The notes beneath the pieces were generated by a model that worked only from the letters and a program-made list of their open reading frames with translations, searched no databases and was not told the origin of the DNA. Position numbers and translations under genes: made by a program. From positions 3,416,001 through 3,480,000 of the forward strand of contig JARFJB010001278.1 of assembly GCA_036346205.1 (NCBI GenBank): DNA of 64,000 nt, written 5' to 3'. Each line of letters opens with the position of its first letter. Positions within the stretch are counted from its first letter, which is position 1. The DNA comes from Vesta saturnalis (taxonomy: Eukaryota > Arthropoda > Insecta > Coleoptera > Lampyridae). Below are positions 12,966 to 22,898 of the stretch, one piece after another.

Positions 12966-13017
<52 letters not shown>
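12966..13017. repeat. (TA)n microsatellite
   Basis: TA tract between the right end of element C and the left end of the 300-bp repeat at 13018. Confidence 0.95.
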
Positions 13018-13019
<2 letters not shown>

Positions 13020-13311
13020 CGTCCTCGGAGTGCGGCTATACGGAGGATATCTCCTTACACAATAAGGGTAGAAAAAAAGTTTAAATACAAAAATTTCTCA
13101 GTAATCAAATCCACATTTAAAGAAAATATTTTCATTTATACAGGGTGTCTCATATGAACTGGAGAGCATGCAACTTCATTTTTTTAAACAGTACACCATG
13201 TGTTTTATTACATTTTCTGATTTTTATATAAATTCTGAATCGGTTTTATTAAGGTTTATTATCATCTAAAATTAGTTTTTGAGATATTTAATGTTTTTTT
13301 TTTTAAATCGC
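13018..13311 (+). repeat. 300-bp repeat, copy 1 (direct)
   Basis: Starts gggcgtcctcggagtgcg directly after a TA tract and contains an internal tacagggtgtctcatatgaa at about 13139. Near-identical copies lie at 14265-14562 (same orientation) and 17165-17460 (inverted). All three are next to TA or CA/TA microsatellites. Confidence 0.85.
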
Positions 13312-13319
13312 CATACATT

Positions 13320-13665
13320 TAATAAGTACGTTTGACTGATAATACGGAATTTTCAATTTGATGTGGCTTAATCTCTGTAAACGTTTAGTTAATCTTATTT
13401 TCAAGCTCTTCGATGGTATTGATACCTTCTCCACCTTAGATTTTTTCTTTTACTATACCTTAAGTAGAAAAAAACATAAAAGCTAAATTTAAAAGAAATT
13501 CTCTTTTGTTGTAATCCAAAGAAAGAGATCTAAAGGTGTTAGATCTGGGGGTAAAAACTGGCCAATCTCGACCGCCTTAGCCATTGATCGTCGAATATAT
13601 TTAATGTTTCAGCAACAATAGGCGTGCAATGAGCGGGCCCACTATCCAGTTGATACCATTCTTTT
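13320..13665 (-). pseudogene. Mariner-like transposase C-terminal remnant (left arm)
   Basis: Minus-strand reading in shifting frames recovers 'SGPAHCTPIVAETLNIFDD', QWLRRSR and a decayed SPDLTPLDLFLWG-like stretch, then TIEELENKIN and a C-terminal KPHQIE..VLSVKRTY. It is the inverted partner of 18185-18540 and related to 18747-18985. Confidence 0.55.
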
Positions 13666-14187
13666 TAAACTTAGAACCGGCTGTGTTTAGTGATAAGGTC
13701 ATGTTTACAAAAGTTGTACATTTTTTAATTCTGAACACTATGCCGTTGAGAAAATTGGGATATTCTATTTGAAATAAACAAGTCGTCGACGTCTGATATC
13801 ATACAACTTCAGAAGCATATTTTGGTGGTTGTGACAAAGTTTTTTAGAACTCAAATAAATCACCACGCAGCTTATTAGTCCTCTTGGAACTCTAAAAGCC
13901 CGATTCCAGAATTTGTGGCGATGAGGGCGCCGCACTGATTTCCGTGTGCGTCTGAAGCTGTCAAAAAGGTACTTTCTAGACATAAGACACATAAAGTGGC
14001 CCTAATTAAATCCGAAAATAGCAAAAAAAATGGAGGGTTTCATTTAAAATAACGAAGTTGGAAGCTACTTCTCGTATAACCCGAAGTGTCACAAAGTTAA
14101 AAATATATTCAAAAAGATCGGTAAAGATTTTTTTCAGATTTTTATATCCCATGAAATTTATAAAGATTGGGTCTTGCAGAAACACCA

Positions 14188-14189
14188 AT

Positions 14190-14262
<73 letters not shown>
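14188..14262. repeat. (TA)n microsatellite in left palindrome arm
   Basis: TA tract immediately before repeat copy 2. It creates a spurious Tyr-Ile repeat reading frame. Confidence 0.97.
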
Positions 14263-14264
<2 letters not shown>

Positions 14265-14268
<4 letters not shown>

Positions 14269-14562
14269 GGTGTCCGCGAGTGCGACAACGGAGGATATCT
14301 CCTTACACAATAGGGATAGAAAAAAAGTTTAAATACAAAAGTTTCTCAGTAATCAAATCCACATTTAAAGAAAATATTTTCGTTTATACAGGGTGTCTCA
14401 TATAAACTGGAGAGCATGCAACATCATTTTTTTAAATAGTACACCATGTGTTTTATTACATTTTCTGATTTTTGTGTAAATTTTGAATCGGTTTTATTAA
14501 GGTTTATTATCATCTAAAATTAGTTTTTGAGATATTTAATGTTTTTTTTAAAAATCGCGATT
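14265..14562 (+). repeat. 300-bp repeat, copy 2 (direct)
   Basis: Matches 13018-13311 nearly base for base from 'ggaggatatctccttacaca' to the ttgagatatttaatgttttt block, with the same internal tacagggtgtctcatataaa. Confidence 0.85.
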
Positions 14563-14866
14563 TTCACGTGTCGTTGACAAAGGCCATACTTTTTTTATAC
14601 GATATCCTTAAAGGAAAATGTATTGCAGGTTAATAGTGCATAGACACACTTACTTTGTGTTCCTATAAAAATTTGAAAATATTATACGGGATGTTGCCAA
14701 AACTATTCACAAAATCATAATCTTCAAAACACAAAATCTCAATTTTTTAAATGGTATGACGTTTTTTTTACGGAAAAATGTTGATTAGGTCATAAGCTAA
14801 CTTTTTTATAAAACATGTCCTATACCTATCTTTCGTAGTTATTGAGTTAATTTAGTTTTTAAAATC

Positions 14867-15483
14867 TATTTTGACTTACGTAGTACAGAGAAGGTATTGT
14901 AATCGTGAAAAAAATCGACCTCGAGATTTTGATAGTTCTGAAGGTTTTCGAGGTCCCCGAGTCCGAAAAAGGCATTTTTGGAAAAATGTCTGTGTGTGTG
15001 TGTCTATGTAAACACCATAGCACTGGTACGCTTTGAGCTAGACAATTGAAATTCGACATGGAGGCCTTATTTCAAAATCGTATACTATATACTATATACT
15101 ATATACTAGTTTGGGATAGATCCAGGGACCGGAAGTAGCACTTTACCTTAACACATTTGTGTCACGCTTCAAATAAACTACTCCAAAATATCAACTTATC
15201 TGTTTCAAATTTGGCAGAGATAAGTTATATTAGGCGACACATCTAAATATAACGTTTCATTAAAATCTGTGTACTGGAAGTGGCACTTTACCTTAACCGA
15301 TTTGTGTTACGCAAACAGATCTTGTAAAATGTTCTATTGGTTTTAACGATCGCTTATGCGATTGAGCACAGACGTCTTGATTTTTATTTTCCCTTATTTA
15401 AAAGTATTTTAACAGACACCTATTTTTACTTCACTCTACTATAATTGCGTTAGTATACGAGAAAGTCTAGGTAACCACAGCTC
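14867..15483. mobile_element. 617-bp insertion interrupting the left palindrome arm
   Basis: The right arm reads continuously from 'cagtttttaaaatc' into cattttttaaaatac, but the left arm has 617 extra bases between the same two blocks. The insert holds a short run of the 7-mer atactat (about 15079-15107) and two copies of a ggaagt(a/g)gcactttacctt unit (about 15129 and 15271), each followed by a similar ttgtgt(c/t)acgc block. No coding potential and no clear inverted ends. Confidence 0.6.
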
Positions 15484-16861
15484 CCATTTTTTTAAAATAC
15501 ACACCTAAATTTCAAAAATTTATGTTAGTTGGCGATGGTTGTCATCGAAACATTAATAAACAAATGTTTGTCTGACACTGACAGTTTAAAAATTCAATTT
15601 AAAGAATATTTAAATACTAAAATGAATTTTTCAAGAGAAAAATTGATACAAATGATTCATTGCATTAGCGCATCCGACGGAAATTGTTTATTAGGGAGTA
15701 GAATTTACGCTCAAAAATTTCCAAATACAGAAAGACATCCAAGTCGCTTGGCATTTGAAAGGCTCAAGGAGAGGTTTGAAAGGAATGGAAACATCAATTA
15801 TGAATGAAATGGCGAACGATCAACAATTGCATCAAGCGAGGAATCTCAGTTACATGTCATGCAAGCCGTCGTGGAAAATCCGCAAGCTTCTTGCAGGAAA
15901 ATCGCACTGAACAACAATATCGGAAAATCAACGATAAATAAAATAATTCGCAAGCAAAAGTTTCATCCATACCACATCCAAGTAGTACAAGAATGAACGG
16001 ATCAGGATTTTATAAATAGGAGAAATTTCTGCCTTTGGGCATTAAATAAAATAGAGGAAGAACAGGACTTCTTTGATTACGTATTGTTTAATGACGAAGC
16101 TACCTTCCACAAACATGTATTTGTAAATCGTCATAATTTCCATTATCATAGTGATACAAATCCAAGATATGTGATGTCATTAGACCAACAACATGGATGG
16201 ACACTTAACGTATGGGCCGGTATTATTGGAACAAGGATTTTGGGACCCTATTTTGTTAATCAAACAGTTGATGGTGAAACCTTTTTAAACATTTTGGAAA
16301 ACAATTTACCTTGATAATTTACCGCTTCAAGTTTTACGGCAACTGTGGATTCAATTGGATGGAGCGCCTGCCCATTTTAGTGCTATTGTGCGTAATCATC
16401 TAGATTTGCAATTTCCAAATAAATGGATTAGCAGGAGAGGATCAATTTCTGTGGGGATTTGTAAAAAATCAAGTTTACCAAATACCTCCCACAACAAAGG
16501 AAAACATGAAAGAAAGAATAAGAAATGTTTTTCAAGGCATAAATAAAGGAGTGCTTCAAAAAGTAAGCAATTCTTTTGTTGCAAGAATTTGTTTGTGTGC
16601 GGAACATCAGGGCAGACACATAGTTTAGTTATTTTATGATATTTTGTTTTTTGCATCTTTAGTTTACTTGTTATTAGCATTATTAGATAAAGTTAACGAA
16701 GTTTTACGCCAATCAAATTATTTTCCACATTTTTCAATATTGCTTAAATTGAATTCTTAAACTGTCAGTGTCAAACAAACATTTGTTTATTAATTTTCCA
16801 TGACAACCATCACCAACTAATATAAATTTTTGAAATTGAGGCGTGTATTTTAAAAAATGGA
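15484..16861 (+). mobile_element. Mariner-like element at the palindrome centre
   Basis: Roughly 120-bp terminal inverted repeats: 15484-15605 against 16740-16861, sharing 'caaaaatttatgttagttgg', gatggttgtcat, 'aataaacaaatgtttgt' and 'gacactgacagttta'. A transposase gene fills the interior in plus orientation. Because the flanks outside the repeats are also inverted copies, this element forms the core of the larger palindrome. Confidence 0.8.
15621..16628 (+). pseudogene. Mariner-like (DUF4817-type HTH, DD34D/E) transposase, inactivated
   Basis: Likely start ATG at 15621 (MNFSREKLIQMIHC); an earlier in-frame ATG (15534-15536) lies in the terminal repeat. Order: N-terminal helix-turn-helix with YAQKFPNTERHPSRLAFERL; frameshift near 15805; second HTH NNNIGKSTINKIIRKQKFHP; stop at about 15994; first catalytic Asp in VLFNDEATFHKHVFVNRHNF; LNVWAGIIGTRILGPYF; frameshift near 16310; second Asp in QLDGAPAHFSAIVRNHLD; NKWISRRGS; then the frame shifts directly to FLWGFVKNQVYQIPPTTKEN. 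The SPDLTPLD segment with the third acidic residue is missing, so a small deletion removed part of the active site. The tail RICLCAEHQGRHI ends at a stop near 16628. Cut-and-paste transposition of its own element would have been its role. Confidence 0.85.
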
Positions 16862-17164
16862 TTTTAAAAACTAAAATAACTCAATAACTATGAAAGGTAT
16901 AGGACATGTTTTATAAAAAAGTTAGCTTATTACTTAATCAACATTTTTCCGTAAAAAACATGTTATTCCATTCAAAAAAAATTGAGATTTTTTGTTTTGA
17001 AGATTATGATCTTGTGAATAATTTTGGCAACACCTTGTATAATATTTTCAAATTTTTATAGGAACCCAAAGTAAGTGTGTCTATGCACTAGTAACCTGCA
17101 AAATATTTTCCTTTAAGGATATCAAATAAAAAAAGTATTCCCTTTGTCAATGACACGTGAAAAT

Positions 17165-17457
17165 CGTAATTTTTTTAAAAAACATTAAATATAGCAAAAA
17201 CTACTAATTTTAGATGATAATAGACCTTAATAAAACCGATGCAGAATGTATCGAAAAATCAGAAAATGTAATAAAATACAGGGTGTCCTATTTACAACAT
17301 GAAGTTGCATGCACCCCAGTTCATATGAGACACCCTGTATAAACGAAAATATTTTCTTTAAATGCGGATTTGATTACTGAAAAACTTTTGTATTTAAACT
17401 TTTTTTCTATCCCTATTGTGTAAGGAGATATCCTCCGTTGTCGCACTCCGCGGACGG

Positions 17458-17460
<3 letters not shown>
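17165..17460 (-). repeat. 300-bp repeat, copy 3 (inverted)
   Basis: Inverse of copies 1 and 2 (tatcctccgttgtcgcactc at 17429, gagacaccctgta at 17327). It carries a small rearrangement around 17278-17320, where cagggtgtcctatttac and the caccctgta end sit 50 bp apart in opposite orientation. Confidence 0.8.

Positions 17461-17544
<84 letters not shown>
17461..17544. repeat. Compound (CA)n(TA)n microsatellite
   Basis: CA dinucleotides (17461-17488) turn into TA dinucleotides (17489-17544), the right-arm partner of the TA tract at 14188-14262. Confidence 0.97.
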
Positions 17545-17548
<4 letters not shown>

Positions 17549-18184
17549 GTTTCTGCAAGACCAAATTCTTATAAATTTCATGGAATATAAAAATCTGAAC
17601 AAAATTACATAAATTTTTACCGATCCTTTTGAATATATTTTTAACTTTGTGGCACTTCGGGTTATACGGGAAGTAGGTACCAATTACGTTATTTTAAATG
17701 GAACCCTCCATTTTTTGCCATTTTCGGATTTAATTAGAGCCACTTTATGTATCTTATGTCTAAAATTTACCTTTTTCGAGTTATTTCGAAAAATTAGAAA
17801 ATTTTGACAGCTGCAGACGCACACGGATATCAGTGCATCGCCCTCACGCCACAAATTCTGGAATAGGGGTTTTAGAGTTCCAAGAGAACTAATAAACTGC
17901 GTTGTGATTTATTTGAGTTCTAAAAAACTTTGTCACAACTCCCAAAATATGTTTCTGAAGTTGTATGATCAGACGTCGATAACTTGCTTATTTCAAATAG
18001 AATATCCCAATTTTCTCAACGGCATAGTGTTCAGAATTAAAAAATCTACAACTTTCAATTCATTATCCCTCTATCCATCCTCCTAAGTGTTCCTGAGTGC
18101 TTTAGTTTGTTCAGGTCCACAATCATAAAAAAAAACTTTTGTAAACATGACCTTATCACTAAACGCAGCCGGTTCTAAGTTTTA

Positions 18185-18540
18185 AAAAAATGATATCAAC
18201 TGGATAGTGCGTCCGCTCATTGCACGCCTATTGTTGCTGAAACATTAAATGTATTCGACCATCAATGGTTAAGGCGTTCGAGATTGGCCAGTTTTTACCA
18301 CAAGATCTAACACCTTTAGATCTCTTTCTTTGGTTTACAACAAAAGAGAATGTCTTTTAAATTTAGCTTATATTTCTATTTCTACTTAAGGTACAGTAAA
18401 AGAAAAAATCTAAGGTGGAGAAGCTATCAATACCATCGAAGAGCTTGAAAATAAGATTAACTAGACGGTTACAGAGATTAAGCCACATCAAATTGAAGAT
18501 GCCGTATTATCAGTCAAACGTACTTATTAAATGTATGGAA
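18185..18540 (+). pseudogene. Mariner-like transposase C-terminal remnant (right arm)
   Basis: Plus-strand frames give PQDLTPLDLFLWF (about 18298-18336), the third-acidic-residue region, then a decayed tail matching the left-arm copy. It has frameshifts and stops throughout. Confidence 0.6.
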
Positions 18541-18545
18541 GTTTA

Positions 18546-19463
18546 TGGGGCACAGTTTAAGTACTTAGTATAAATTATTTATGTTTCGCTTTTTATTATT
18601 TTGCTTGGTTCTTTTGAGAATAAGATTTATTTTGTTGTTTTGATTCATTGTTCTTAAACTACTGATACATCAAGCAACCAAATGAGTCGCATCGATAATA
18701 AAAATTTATTGTAAATGCTCAAAATGCGCCCCATTAACCTACAAACATTTAATAAATCTATGTTTGCCTGATAATATGGCAGTTTCAATTTGATGATTTA
18801 CAAGACTTTTCTTTATTGTATCCCAAAGAAGTAAATCTAACGTTGTGGGATCTGGGGATCAAGGTGGCCAACCCCCAGGTCCCAAACGCCGTATTCATCG
18901 ATGTACGAATGTATTCGTCAATGTTTTAGCAACAATACGCGTTTAATGAGCGGGCTATCCAGTTGATACTTAGCAACTTAGTTTAGGGGTAAGGTCATGT
19001 TAAAAAAAGTTTTAAAATCTTTTAAACGATCCCGTTGGGAAAATTGGGACATTCCACTTGAATTAAAGTTTAGAGGCATATTTTGGGGATTGTGAACGAC
19101 TTTTTAGAATTCAAATAAATCATAACGTAACTTACTAGAGCTTCTCGGAACCCTAAATGTTCGAATCGGAAATTTGTATTGGTGAAGGTGCAACACCGAT
19201 TTCCATGCTACAGCTGTCAAACTTTTCTAATTTTTCGAAATAACTCGGAAATTTTAGATAGAAGACACTTTACATAAAGGGTTTTAAAATTAAACGAGGA
19301 ATCCGAAAATGGCAAAAAATGAGAGGTTCTATTTAATAACGAAGTTGGTAGCTACTTCACCACAAAGCTGTAAATATTGTCCAAAGATAGTCCAGGTCGA
19401 TAGAGATTCATGGTTCTCTATACACTTTGAACGATTGAGTCTCACTGAAACACCCTGTATGGA
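18546..19463 (-). mobile_element. Third, diverged copy of the palindrome-arm module
   Basis: Blocks collinear with the left arm in the same orientation: acatttaataaatctatgtttgcc (18747), agaagtaaatctaacgttgtgggatct, caacaatacgcgtttaatgagcggg (18941), 'ttgtgaacgactttttagaa', ccgatttcca, 'ggttctatttaataacgaagt' and a terminal gaaacaccctgta (19448-19460). So the unit exists three times: two as palindrome arms and this one in tandem. Confidence 0.65.
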
Positions 19464-20510
19464 ACCAAATATGAAGAATATGAAAATTAAGGATGACTAA
19501 CTATAATTTTTAGGAAAAAATGCATAGTAGTGGGAAAATTGTAAAAAAATAAATTGTTCAGCTTTGTTTGTCTTAAAGTAACGAATCATTAACACCGAAA
19601 TCTGAAATTCTTATAGTTTGATGAACGGTTATTGTGTAACAGCAAGGTCGAATTATTATACAGCTAAAATTATGCATGCAAATTTCAGTTATAGTATTTC
19701 AGTTGTAAACTTCTCTTCAAAATTTACAATATTTGCAGAATGATTAAATGTTAAAACACTACAAACAAGATTTTATAAGGGGCATCCCTTTTAGATACTG
19801 ATTGTAGGTTCTGTCGGCTTCTACATAAATATAGCAAATAAGCAACATGTGAAGGACGAAAATAAAATCAAAGTATTTGACCTAGATTAAAATAAATACC
19901 TTCAAGTTTATAGTCTATAACTTCCACCTCAGGTAGTAGATATCTAACATATTCTTGTTGTATAATTAATAGAACCTTTCTCAATAATTCACAAAACATG
20001 CAAATGAAGAGATTATGATTTATTTAAATTTTCTATATAAGTATTACTTTGTTATATATTTTTATTACTCAACGGGGCATTAAATTACCATGCAAAAGGA
20101 ACTAGAAAGTGATAACTTAAAATAATCCCGCAACCTGTACTTTTCAACCGTGTCGCTTGTACTTAAACAAAACTGTTTGAAGTCACTTTCAATTTAAGTA
20201 AATATACATGTAAGAGTGATAGTATATTTAATGTTTTTTTATGAAAAAATCATCCAACCTATTTTAAACAATAGTGACAAGGTTCTTGTTTATGAAGACC
20301 TTGCAATTCCTTTCAAGCGCACCTATTAAGAGGACAACTACCTTCGTCGTTACTATTTCATAAGTTGCACAACTTCATAGACTATTTATTTTCTTCGCCT
20401 TTATTTCCCTTACGTTTTATGTTACCACTTAAATATTAATCAGATTATAGTAATGTAAGGATCCTGCCAAGCATTTTGAAACATATAAATATACATATCA
20501 TTCTTTTTAG
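19464..20510. other. Intron sequence before the first visible laccase exon
   Basis: No gene or repeat recognised. It ends in a polypyrimidine-AG acceptor (ttctttttag, 20501-20510). Confidence 0.5.
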
Positions 20511-20795
20511 TGCCTGTCAAGTTTGCACACCTAACGCGACTAACACAGTATGGTCAACCTGCCAATGTATCCTAGCTGATGGTGTTGAAAGAGGTGTATT
20601 AGCAGCAAATCGTATGATTCCAGGCCCAAGTATTCAAGTGTGTGAAGGTGATAAGGTAGTAGTAGATGTTGAGAATCACATGGAAGGTATGGAAGTTACA
20701 ATTCACTGGCACGGAGTATGGCAACGCGGTAGCCAATATTATGACGGAGTCCCATTCGTAACCCAATGCCCTATTCAACAAGGAAACACCTTCCG
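20511..20795 (+). CDS. Lac2: Lac2 shared exon (Cys-rich end and first HxH)
   Basis: Acceptor ttctttttag|t, donor ttccg|gtaggt. Encodes the end of the Cys-rich region and the first cupredoxin domain start (RMIPGPSIQVCEGDKVVVDV) with the IHWHG copper ligands. It ends in an Arg codon split 2+1. Confidence 0.96.
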
Positions 20796-22898
20796 GTAGG
20801 TATTACCAACACTCACTAATCTCAAAGAACTCAATTTTTAATTTTAGTTATCAATGGATTGCCGGAAATGCGGGTACTCACTTCTGGCACGCCCACACAG
20901 GTCTGCAAAAGATCGATGGCCTTTACGGAAGCATCGTAATTCGGCAATCACCTTCCAAAGATCCCAACAGTCATTTATACGATTATGATCTAACAACTCA
21001 CGTTATGTTACTGAGTGACTGGATGCATGAAGATGCGGCTGAACGTTTTCCCGGCCGTCTTGCAGTAAACGTTGGTCAAGATCCTGAAAGTATGTTAATT
21101 AACGGAAAAGGACAATTTAGAGATCCCAATACCGGTTTTATGACTAATACCCCATTGGAAGTGTTTACTATAACACCTGGTCGAAGATACAGATTTAGAA
21201 TGATTAATTCATTTGCATCAGTATGTCCTGCTCAGTTAACAATTCAAGGGCACGATTTAACATTAATTGCAACAGACGGAGAACCTGTACATCCTGTTCA
21301 AGTTAACACCATTATATCTTTCTCAGGTATGCAATCAACGCCTTCTTGACGTGTTTTATGTAAATGAGTAATTTATAGGGGAACGTTATGACTTTGTAAT
21401 AAATGCTGATCAAATTGAGGGTGCTTATTGGATTCAGTTGAGAGGTCTTGGTGAATGTGGTATTAGAAGAGCGCAACAGCTTGCAATTTTGAGATACGCG
21501 CGAGGGGCTTATCAACCTAATACTCCTGCACCAACTTATGATTTTGGATTACCTCAAGGAGTGGTAAGTTAATTTACATATGTAAATCTTCTCTGTATAT
21601 GATCACAAATTTCCTCATTTATTGTAAATAATTATACTATTTGTATATAATTTACATAAATTTGATAGATAACTGTATAGTAAATAATAGAGCTTTACCA
21701 ATAAGGGAAAATTTAGATAAGTCTGTTATTAAGTCAAATTTTTAATCGAAGCTGTTACATATTGACACGTTTTCAAAATTCAAAAAGTTTGCTTTAAATC
21801 CAATATTTTTTAAATTTTGAAATTTGATAACGACAATATGTTAGAAGTCAACTTCATTAAATTTTTGAGCAAAAAAATGTGTGGTGTAGGATCACCAATT
21901 GTACAAATAGTCTTGGATTCGATTTATTGTTAAACAAACATTACAGTCGCACACATTGTATATAATTCCTCCTTATTTAACAACAACCCTGATTAGGTCC
22001 TAAATCCATTGGACGCAAGATGTAATCAACAAAGAAATGATGCTGTATGTATAAATCAACTGAAATTTGCTCGAGATATCGACCCTGGTATTTTACAAGA
22101 GCATCCCGACGTTAAAATCTTTTTACCATTCCGTTTCCACGTATACACACCAGAAGATCTATTTGCACCAAATACGTACAACAGGCATTTAGGTAACAAT
22201 TTCATAAATTGAGCTAACTAGACTAACTTTGCATTTTAGTCGCACCGAATGGAGATCACGTTATCAGTTTGATTGATGAAATTTCTTACATGGCACCACC
22301 AGTACCTCTTATATCTCAATACGATGACATCGATCCCGAACAATTCTGTAATGGCGATAAAAGGCCAGCAAATTGTGGTCCTAACTGCATGTGTACACAT
22401 AAAGTTGACATTCCATTAAACGCAGTTGTTGAAGTAGTGCTTGTTGATGAAGGTAAGAAGTACACTAAGTTTATAAAACCTTTTAACTTCTATATTTCAG
22501 TACAACAACCCAATCTAAGTCATCCCTTCCACTTGCACGGTGGTGCTTTCAACGTAATTGGAATGGGTCGTTCACCTGACCGTAATGTAAAGAAAATTAA
22601 TTTAAAACACGCTTTAGATTTGGATAGACAAGGTTTGCTTCACAGACAATTCGATCTTCCACCTGGTAAAGATACGATAGCAGTACCAAATAATGGTTAT
22701 GTAGTGCTTAGATTTAGAGCGGATAATCCAGGTTTTTGGCTTTTCCACTGTCACTTTTTATTCCACATAGTAATAGGCATGAATTTAATTTTACAAGTCG
22801 GTACTCTCGCCGACCTGCCTCCAATACCACCAAATTTCCCCACGTGTGGTGATCACCTTCCCGACATTAATTATAATTTAAGCGATAAACTTCTATAA
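20511..22898 (+). CDS. Lac2: Laccase 2, proximal-cassette isoform (5' end missing)
   Basis: Joined exons 20511-20795, 20848-21326, 21379-21563, 21997-22192, 22240-22452 and 22501-22898. All junctions are GT..AG and keep frame. Laccase 2 is a secreted multicopper oxidase that oxidises catechols such as N-acetyldopamine and N-beta-alanyldopamine to quinones for cuticle sclerotisation and pigmentation. The four copper-ligand blocks are present: IHWHGVWQ, THFWHAHTG, SHPFHLHG and HCHFLFHIVIGM with an axial Met. The start of the visible part, ACQVCTPNATNTVW.TCQC, is the end of the insect-specific Cys-rich domain; the signal peptide and N-terminal exons are not seen. The sequence is extremely close to beetle Lac2. 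The first visible exon starts with the third base of a codon. The proximal stop is TAA at 22896-22898. Which of the published A or B isoforms this is I cannot say. Confidence 0.95.

Larger units (their letters stand above)
13312..18540. repeat. Large imperfect palindrome, arms about 1.7-1.8 kb
   Basis: Left arm 13312-14866 plus 15484-15605; right arm 16740-18540. The outer edges pair (catacatttaataagtacg at 13316 with its inverse at about 18522-18541), followed inward by the remnant-transposase segment, 'gttctaaaaaactttgtcac', the TTC(C/T)CG palindrome module, TA microsatellites (14190-14261 and 17491-17544), the 300-bp repeat (14265-14562 and 17165-17460), 'acgtgtcattgac/gtcgttgacaaagg', and 'aaacatgtcctatacct' with its inverse. 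The left arm is interrupted by a 617-bp insertion (14867-15483). The centre is the mariner-like element 15484-16861. Confidence 0.85.

Noticed and set aside
14058..14405. Open frames with Tyr-Ile runs (also 17321-17683, 57761-58006, 9556-9789)
   Set aside because: Produced by TA microsatellites; no start context or homology.
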